From assembly GCF_018829635.1 (NCBI RefSeq), contig NZ_JAHKKG010000013.1, positions 1 through 64,000 of the forward strand: DNA of 64,000 bases. Direction: 5' to 3'. Shown piece by piece: positions 58,663-64,000 of the stretch. The notes beneath the pieces are model-generated. The model did no database searches and was not told where the DNA came from. It saw only the letters and a list, made by a program, of their open reading frames with translations. Source of the stretch: Paractinoplanes bogorensis (lineage in GTDB: Bacteria > Actinomycetota > Actinomycetes > Mycobacteriales > Micromonosporaceae). Position numbers and translations under genes: made by a program. Each line of letters begins with the position of its first letter. The first letter of the stretch is position 1.

Positions 58663-59355
58663 TTACCCGGCAGTCACTTGTTGCAGGCGCCGGATCTCAC
58701 TGCCCTGTTCGACGGCCATCTCGTTGGCCACCTCGCGCAGTTTCTCGTCGTTGCCGCCCTTGAGCACGTCGCCCGCCATCTGCAGAGCGCCCTGGTGGTG
58801 CGCGGTCATCATGGCGGCGAACCGGGCGTCGAACGTGCTGCCGGTGGCCGCGGCCAGGGCGCTCATGTCCGCCTCGGACTGCATGCCCGCCATGCCGGCA
58901 TGGTCGTGGCCCGGGTCGGTCTCGGGCAGCCCGCGCTCCTTGAGCCAGGCCCGGAAGAAGTTGATCTCGTACGGCTGGGCGGCCGCGATCCGGTCGGCCA
59001 GCGCGGCCAGCTTGTCGTTCTCCGCGCGCCCCGGTGCCAGTTTCGCCATCGTGATGGCCTGCTCGTGGTGCACGATCATCATCTGGACGAACGCGGTGTC
59101 GACGCCGTTGTAGGTCGAGCCGTCGGGCGCCTTGACCTGATCGGAGTCCGTCACGACGGCATCGTCTCCGGGGGCGCCGGGCAGTACGACGCGGACGGGT
59201 GGGCCGGCGCTCGCACTCGGGCGCGGCGCGGCCGCCGAATCGCCGCCGCCCATGCGGGCCGCTATCGCCACGGTCACGGCTCCGGCCAGGACGACCGCGG
59301 CGGCGACCAGCGTCGATGTCCTAACCCGGCCCAACACGCCTCCCGTATAGATCAT
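58663..59355 (-). CDS. DUF305 membrane-anchored/exported protein
   Basis: A 230-residue protein with an N-terminal signal or anchor helix (TLVAAAVVLAGAVTVAIA) and the DUF305 domain: two H-H repeats, VQMMIVHHEQAITMAKLA and AAMMTAHHQGALQMAGDVL, plus PGHDHAGMAGMQSEADM, a Met/His-rich stretch that could bind copper. Ferritin-like four-helix fold, function unsettled. Start is uncertain: the ATG lacks an SD, while GGGAGG lies just before a GTG-TTG six to seven codons later. Divergent from the LVIVD gene, a recurring pairing. Confidence 0.85.
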   Translation of the reverse strand: MIYTGGVLGRVRTSTLVAAAVVLAGAVTVAIAARMGGGDSAAAPRPSASAGPPVRVVLPGAPGDDAVVTDSDQVKAPDGSTYNGVDTAFVQMMIVHHEQAITMAKLAPGRAENDKLAALADRIAAAQPYEINFFRAWLKERGLPETDPGHDHAGMAGMQSEADMSALAAATGSTFDARFAAMMTAHHQGALQMAGDVLKGGNDEKLREVANEMAVEQGSEIRRLQQVTAG

Positions 59356-59458
59356 CCGTGATGTTCCCGGATCCGTTCCCGGCCACTACTGTAGCGACAA
59401 AGGTGAATACGCATCGTGCGCGCCACCTCGCCGCCGGTGCGTCAACGGAGGGAGCCTT

Positions 59459-60892
59459 ATGAAGCACCTTGCCCCACGAGGGCGGATGCTGAAGCGCCTG
59501 GCCGCCGCCGGGTCGCTCGCCCTGGTCGTCACGTTGATGACGGCCCCGACCAGCAGCGCGGCGAAAGCGCCGGCCGACCCGGGCACCATACCGGGTGTCG
59601 ACGAGATCGTCAGCAGCCCGAACCTCAAGCAGGTCGCTCATCTGGACAAGTCCGGCGCTCTCACGGCGACCAATACGGACTGGGCGTTCCAGGGCAAATA
59701 CGCGTACGGCGGAAATTACAACGGCTTCTACGTCTACGACATCAGCAAGCCGAAGGAGCCCAAGGTCGCGGCCCAGGTGCTGTGCCCGGGCTCGCAGAAC
59801 GACATCTCGGTCACCGGCCACCTGCTCTTCCTCGGCACCGACTCGCAGCGGACCAACGACACCTGCGACAACGCGGCGTCGACGGCCGACGTGCCCGGCG
59901 ACCGCTGGGAAGGCATCAAGATCTTCGACATCAGCGACCCGCTGACGCCCAAGTACCTCAAGTCGGTCAAGACCGACTGCGGCTCGCACACCCAGACGCT
60001 GGTGCCGGGCAAGCGCGGCGACAAGAACGTCTACCTGTACGTGTCGTCGTACAACCTGGCCGGCGCCGACCAGCCCAACTGCGCCCTGCCGCACGACAAG
60101 ATCTCGATCGTCAAGGTGCCGGTGCGCAACCCGGCGGCCGCCACGGTCGACTCGGCGCCGGTGGTCTTCCCCGACGGCGGTTTCCCGGGCGCGCCCGGCA
60201 AGACCCCGACGACGGGCTGCCACGACATCACGGTCTACGCCGAGAAGGACATCGCGGCCGGTGCCTGCATGGGTGACGGCGTGCTGTTCGACATCTCGAA
60301 CCGGGCCAAGCCGAAGGTCATCACCACGGTCCGCGACGAGGTCAACTTCGCGTTCTGGCACTCGGCCACGTTCAACAACAGCGGCAACAAGATCGTCTTC
60401 ACCGACGAGCTCGGCGGCGGCGGCGCGGCCACCTGCAACGCCGACATCGGCCCGAACCGCGGCGCCGACGCCATCTACGACATCGTCGGCAAGGGCAAGA
60501 AGGCCAAGCTGGCGTTCCGCAGCTACTACAAGATCCCGCGCTACAACGCCGACACCGAGGTGTGCGTGGCCCACAACGGGTCGCTGATCCCGGTGCCCGG
60601 CCGCGACATCATGGTGCAGGCCTGGTACCTCGGCGGCATCTCGGTGTGGGACTTCACCGACTCCCGCAAGCCCAAGGAGATCGCCTTCTGGGAGCGCGGC
60701 CCGCTGTCGCTCGACCAGCTGACGGGCGGCGGTTCCTGGTCGGCCTACTGGTACAACGGCTACATCTACTCGAACGACATCACCAAGGGTGTCGACGTGC
60801 TGGAGCTGAAGGACATCCGCACGGCGATCGCCAAGCACTTCCGGGCGGACACGTTCAACGCCCAGACCCAGGACAACTTCCTGCGGTGGTAG
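59459..60892 (+). CDS. LVIVD beta-propeller-type secreted protein
   Basis: A 477-residue protein with a Sec signal (LKRLAAAGSLALVVTLMTAP). The mature part has LVIVD-like beta-propeller repeats: GGNYNGFYVYDISKPKEPKV, GIKIFDISDPLTPKYL, GVLFDISNRAKPKVITTV, LGGISVWDFTDSRKPKEIAF and KGVDVLELKDIRTAI. Several cysteines (VLCPGS, DTCDN, KTDCGS, TGCHD) probably form disulfides. Function unknown, likely extracellular binding. A good SD (GGAGGGAG) precedes the ATG; TACTGT further upstream may be the -10. Ends before a strong hairpin. Confidence 0.88.
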   Translation: MKHLAPRGRMLKRLAAAGSLALVVTLMTAPTSSAAKAPADPGTIPGVDEIVSSPNLKQVAHLDKSGALTATNTDWAFQGKYAYGGNYNGFYVYDISKPKEPKVAAQVLCPGSQNDISVTGHLLFLGTDSQRTNDTCDNAASTADVPGDRWEGIKIFDISDPLTPKYLKSVKTDCGSHTQTLVPGKRGDKNVYLYVSSYNLAGADQPNCALPHDKISIVKVPVRNPAAATVDSAPVVFPDGGFPGAPGKTPTTGCHDITVYAEKDIAAGACMGDGVLFDISNRAKPKVITTVRDEVNFAFWHSATFNNSGNKIVFTDELGGGGAATCNADIGPNRGADAIYDIVGKGKKAKLAFRSYYKIPRYNADTEVCVAHNGSLIPVPGRDIMVQAWYLGGISVWDFTDSRKPKEIAFWERGPLSLDQLTGGGSWSAYWYNGYIYSNDITKGVDVLELKDIRTAIAKHFRADTFNAQTQDNFLRW

Positions 60893-60901
60893 AGCCGTGA
60901 C

Positions 60902-60931
60902 CCGGCGCCCGCCCGCACGGGCGGGCGCCGG
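60902..60931. terminator. Strong bidirectional hairpin terminator
   Basis: CCGGCGCCCGCCCG (60,902-60,915) and CGGGCGGGCGCCGG (60,918-60,931) form a perfect stem of 14 bp by complement, in practice 12 bp with a 6-base loop. It lies in the 53-bp gap between convergent genes. Confidence 0.85.
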
Positions 60932-60945
60932 ATCAACGGTCCACC

Positions 60946-61728
60946 TCAGCGGCGGATCGCTCCCGGCACGGTGAGCGACCGGGTCAGCTTCGTCACCAGT
61001 CCGGCCGCGGTGACGGACCCGGTGGTGTCCTTGTGCACGGTCAGGACGACGACGATGTTGCGGTTGGCCGGTCCGACCAGGCCGGTCGTGTGCAGGGTGC
61101 GGTGGACGAAGTCGACGTCCCGGGGCGGGGGCTTCGGCAGGTCACTGAGTTTCGACTTGCCCATCCAACCCTGTTTGATCGGCCACTTCCCCTGGAACGC
61201 GTCCGGGATCCCGAAGCTCTGGTCGAAGCCGTCGGCGGCGATCGTCGGGGCGCTCGCCATCGCCGCGCGGATCCAGACCCGCCAGCCGATGTGCATCTGA
61301 TCCTCGAGGTACCGGTAGATCTGCACGATGTCGTAGGCGCTGACGATGGTGTAGCCCCACCACGGCGTGTCATGCGTCGGGTCGAGACTGATGTCCTTGA
61401 GGCCCATCAGGGACTTGAGCCCGGGCAGAGCCGCCTGCCGGCCGATCCTCCGCCAGAAATCACTGGCGTGACCGTCGTGACTCAGGGCGAGCATGTCACG
61501 CAGCCGGCCCAGCGTCGCCGGCGACTTCTCGTACTTCGCGTGCCGCAGATACTCGATCGCGATCAGCAGCTTGATGACCGACGCCGACCGGAACTTCTTT
61601 CGCACGTTGACCGACTCGGCGTAGCTCCAGAACTGCCGGTCGAACACGGCGACCGCTCCGCTGTGGAAGTCCTTGGGAATGCTGGTGAGCCGTGCCGCCT
61701 CCGGGCGCTCGATCACTTCTCGATCCAT
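60946..61728 (-). CDS. Serine hydrolase/beta-lactamase-fold protein without signal peptide
   Basis: A 260-residue protein with penicillin-recognising-enzyme features: S-x-x-K in RSASVIKLLIAIEYL, an S-D-x-like SHDGHASDFW, and a K-x-G-like PIKQGWMGKS. WWGYTIVSAYDIVQIYRYLE is typical of class A-like serine hydrolases. No signal peptide is seen in MDREVIERPEAARL, whereas most relatives are exported, so this one may be cytoplasmic or use another route. SD GGGGAGA supports the ATG. Beta-lactamase activity cannot be claimed. Confidence 0.78.
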   Translation of the reverse strand: MDREVIERPEAARLTSIPKDFHSGAVAVFDRQFWSYAESVNVRKKFRSASVIKLLIAIEYLRHAKYEKSPATLGRLRDMLALSHDGHASDFWRRIGRQAALPGLKSLMGLKDISLDPTHDTPWWGYTIVSAYDIVQIYRYLEDQMHIGWRVWIRAAMASAPTIAADGFDQSFGIPDAFQGKWPIKQGWMGKSKLSDLPKPPPRDVDFVHRTLHTTGLVGPANRNIVVVLTVHKDTTGSVTAAGLVTKLTRSLTVPGAIRR

Positions 61729-61807
61729 GGTGCGTCTCCCCGTGGTGTGGAAAACCAGCAACGTAGGAGGCGTTCCGGCCCCGGCGCTCGTGTCTGACCT
61801 CGATCCG

Positions 61808-62518
61808 TCAGCGGATGCGGTCCAGATCCCGTACGGCGTAACGAAGGTGTTCCCACTCCTCCTGCAGGATCGTGTGCAGGCAGCTGAGAACGGTCTCCGG
61901 ATAGTCGGGTGCCCACGGGTTGCGCCGGGTCGCGGTCAGCTCGCCGGCGGTCACCGTGGCCAGGAAGTCGCGCACCATGGCGACCCGCCCGGCGCGGACC
62001 TCGAGCACCTCGGCGAAGGACGGCTGGCCGGTCGCCCAGACCGTCATGTCGTGGCCGTCGGTCTCGTACTCGGCGTTGGGGACGCCGAGCGGGTGGTAGG
62101 GCTGATCGACCTCCTGGATCGCCCGGCGCAGCCACGTGTCGGTGGCCATGACCAGGTGTCGCAGCGTCTCGGCGAACGACCACTCGCCGTCCACCGAGAT
62201 GTCGGTCGTGCCGGGCGGCATCGCCTCGACCCGGGACAGCGTGGCCGCCCAGGTGCGTTCGAGTGCGGCCCACGCCGTACGCAATCCGTCCGGGTCGGTC
62301 GCCCGCCGCTCGGCGCGCCCGGGGAAGCGGCGGTTGAGTTCGGCCTCGACCAGCGGGATGACGTCGACGCCGTTGATCCGCAGGAAGCTGTCGCCGTCGA
62401 ACAGCCACGGCGCGTCGATGTCGGCACCCTGGATCTCGACCGCGCGCATGACGACCCCGGACAGATCGCTCCGGACGAACCGGGAGCCGCTGAGGTCCGC
62501 GTCGATGAACTCCGCCAT
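61808..62518 (-). CDS. DinB superfamily protein with N-terminal pentapeptide-like segment
   Basis: A 236-residue protein. Residues 1-40 (EFIDADLSGSRFVRSDLSGV) have the A-[DN]-L-x-x rhythm of pentapeptide repeats. The remainder is DinB_2-like: WAATLSRVEAMPPGT, WSFAETLRHLVMATDTWLRR and LHTILQEEWEHLRYAVRDL, with histidines that could bind metal. Likely a small-molecule or thiol-dependent transferase; function unknown. TAGTCT lies nine bases before the ATG and there is no SD. Confidence 0.82.
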   Translation of the reverse strand: MAEFIDADLSGSRFVRSDLSGVVMRAVEIQGADIDAPWLFDGDSFLRINGVDVIPLVEAELNRRFPGRAERRATDPDGLRTAWAALERTWAATLSRVEAMPPGTTDISVDGEWSFAETLRHLVMATDTWLRRAIQEVDQPYHPLGVPNAEYETDGHDMTVWATGQPSFAEVLEVRAGRVAMVRDFLATVTAGELTATRRNPWAPDYPETVLSCLHTILQEEWEHLRYAVRDLDRIR

Positions 62519-62549
62519 AAACGCAGCAGACTAGTCCATCGGCCCCGCA

Positions 62550-63185
62550 TCACTGGTGATTGCCGGGGACCAACCCGGTGCGGACGGCGTGCAGGGCGGC
62601 TTGCGTACGGTCGGCCAGCCCGAGCTTCATCAGGATGCTCGACACGTGCGTCTTGACCGTCTTCTCGGCCACCACCAGGGCCCGCGCGATCTCGCGGTTG
62701 GAGCGGCCGTCGGCGATCAGGGCCAGGACGTCGCGTTCGCGGGCGGTCAGCGCCGGGCCGCAGGCCGGGGTGCCGAGCAGAGTGGCGGCCACCTCCGGTT
62801 CGAGCAGCAGGTGGCCTGCGTGTACCGAGCGGACCGCGGCGACCAGGGCGTTGGGGTCGACGTCTTTGGACAGGTAGCCGCGGGCGCCCGCCCGCACGGC
62901 CGGGACGAGCCGCGCCCGGTCGGTGAAGCTGGTGACGACCAGGACGCGCGCGGGCAGCGACCGGCGGCGCATCTCCTGCAGCACCTCGACGCCGTCCATG
63001 CCGGGCAGCACCATGTCGAGCAGCACCACGTCGGGCGCGGTCTGCTCGATCAGGTCGAGCGCGGACGGGCCGTCGGCCGCCTCGCCGGTCACCACCAGGT
63101 CGCCGGCCAGTTCGAGGAAGGTGCGCAGGCCACGGCGTACGGCGGGATGGTCGTCGACGATCAGCACGCGAATCTCAGCCGGCAC
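62550..63185 (-). CDS. LuxR/NarL-type response regulator
   Basis: A 211-residue regulator: VLIVDDHPAVRRGLRTFLEL, phosphoacceptor in VVLLDMVLPGMDGVEVL, GARGYLSKDVDPNAL, and the HTH LTARERDVLALIADGRSNREI then VVAEKTVKTHVSSILMKLGL. The GTG start overlaps the stop of the kinase gene by 11 bp. Cognate regulator of the GAF kinase upstream. Confidence 0.92.
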   Translation of the reverse strand: MPAEIRVLIVDDHPAVRRGLRTFLELAGDLVVTGEAADGPSALDLIEQTAPDVVLLDMVLPGMDGVEVLQEMRRRSLPARVLVVTSFTDRARLVPAVRAGARGYLSKDVDPNALVAAVRSVHAGHLLLEPEVAATLLGTPACGPALTARERDVLALIADGRSNREIARALVVAEKTVKTHVSSILMKLGLADRTQAALHAVRTGLVPGNHQ

Positions 63186-64000
63186 CGGGCACCTCCAGCC
63201 GCACCCGGGTGCCGCCGGGCGACGACGTGATGGTGACGTGGCCGCGCACCGAGCAGGCCCGGTCGCGCATCGAGCGCAGTCCCAGGCTACGGCCGGCCTT
63301 GATGGTGGCGCCCACGTCGAAACCGTCGCCGTCGTCGGTGATCTCCAGCGTGGTCCCCTGCAACAGGACGGTGATGGTCGCCGCGCCGGAATGACGGATG
63401 GCGTTGTGCAGCGCCTCCTGCGCCACCCGGAGAACCACGGTCTGCTGGGCCGGCGGCAGATCCGGGATGTCGCCGCCGAGGCAGACCAGCCGCGGGCCGT
63501 CGGGGCCGGACGCCCGGTCGAGGATCCGCACCTGCTTGCACAGGGTGTCGGCCAGGCCGTCCTCCTCCAGGCGGGCCGGGCGCAACTCGAGCACGGCCGC
63601 GTGCAGCTCCTCGGCGGCCTCGCGGGCCAGCGTCGACACCTCGCCCAGCCGGGCCCGGGCCGCGGCCGGGTCGCGGTCGATCAGCAGGTCGGCCGCCTGC
63701 GCGGTGAGCCGCAGTCCGAACAGCCGCTGGGCCACGGCGTCGTGCAGGTCGTGGGCGATCCGGGCCCGCTCCTCGGCGATGGTCAGCTCGCGGTTGCGGG
63801 CGTACAGGCGGGCGTGGGTCAGGGCGATCGCGGCGTGTGCGGCCAGGACGCGTACGAGCTCCTCGTCCTCGTCGGTGAAGCCGCCCGGCTTGTTGGCCAG
63901 GTAGAGCGCCCCGAGGATCTCGTCGCCGCTGGTCACGGGCACGCCGAGGAACGCCTTGAGCTGCGGGTGGGCGGCCGGCCACCAGGCGAACCGCGGGTCG
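63175..64000 (-). CDS. GAF-domain sensor histidine kinase (5' end outside window)
   Basis: The visible 275 residues are the C-terminal part. A GAF domain (FLGVPVTSGDEILGALYLAN, KPGGFTDEDEELVRVLAAH) is followed by HisKA_3 with phosphoacceptor RARIAHDLHDAVAQRLFGLRL, N-box VAQEALHNAIRHS and G-box SLGLRSMRDRACSVRGHV. This is the DevS/NreB-like group; a second GAF or sensor domain may lie beyond the right edge. It overlaps the response-regulator gene. Confidence 0.9.
   Translation of the reverse strand, partial: DPRFAWWPAAHPQLKAFLGVPVTSGDEILGALYLANKPGGFTDEDEELVRVLAAHAAIALTHARLYARNRELTIAEERARIAHDLHDAVAQRLFGLRLTAQAADLLIDRDPAAARARLGEVSTLAREAAEELHAAVLELRPARLEEDGLADTLCKQVRILDRASGPDGPRLVCLGGDIPDLPPAQQTVVLRVAQEALHNAIRHSGAATITVLLQGTTLEITDDGDGFDVGATIKAGRSLGLRSMRDRACSVRGHVTITSSPGGTRVRLEVPGAG

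Overview
The window is GC-rich throughout, with many GTG and TTG starts, genes packed with 4-bp ATGA/GTGA overlaps, a perfect CebR-type operator and several leaderless-looking promoters. This points to an actinobacterium, most probably of the Actinoplanes/Micromonosporaceae type. I see no rRNA, tRNA, prophage, IS element or CRISPR array; it reads as chromosomal accessory metabolism plus regulators.

Layout. (1) 1-8,008: two divergent sets around 5.6 kb. On the minus strand are an amino-acid-type ABC importer, two luciferase-like flavin monooxygenases (LLM) and the start of a GNAT protein. On the plus strand are two further LLM monooxygenases. Together they look like an organosulfur scavenging locus. 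(2) 8,009-12,190: an SDR and a divergent MarR regulator, and a secreted GH10 xylanase with CBM22-like and CBM2 modules under a CebR box, with palindromic repeat arrays between convergent genes. (3) 12,251-15,105: korAB (2-oxoacid:ferredoxin oxidoreductase). (4) 15,415-31,405: fifteen co-directional, mostly overlapping genes. They comprise a DeoR regulator, CUT2 sugar importer, IolC-C-terminal-like aldolase, FGGY kinase, shikimate-dehydrogenase-like enzyme, two zinc alcohol dehydrogenases, a cyclase-type hydrolase, two aldehyde dehydrogenases, and a complete class I P450 chain (ferredoxin, P450, ferredoxin reductase). I read this as one catabolic route for a small sugar- or cyclitol-like compound that needs a monooxygenation, perhaps O-demethylation. 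(5) 31,521-36,350: an ABC exporter and divergent two-component system; one permease carries a very large 18-bp minisatellite in its coding sequence. (6) 36.3-46.9 kb: CGNR regulator, EamA transporter, AlkZ/YcaQ-like protein, a second two-component system, CPBP protease, DedA, stand-alone CheB-like esterase, small proteins, and a two-RCK potassium channel with a membrane partner. (7) 47-64 kb: SnoaL-like protein, GH3 glycosidase, kinase-like/VOC divergent pair, ECF sigma with a membrane partner, MMPL exporter, Tat-exported hydrolase, thiolase-like/nitronate monooxygenase pair, DUF305/LVIVD pair, cytoplasmic serine-hydrolase-like protein, DinB protein, and a third two-component system cut by the right edge.

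A theme of the window is tandem repeats with periods divisible by three inside or beside genes (21 bp in the GNAT gene, 24 bp in an LLM gene, 18 bp in an ABC permease and in an intergenic array), plus a short TGAGCG-N3/4-CGCTCA palindrome family that supplies the stop codons of two genes. All functional names are from reading protein motifs by eye; no database search was run.
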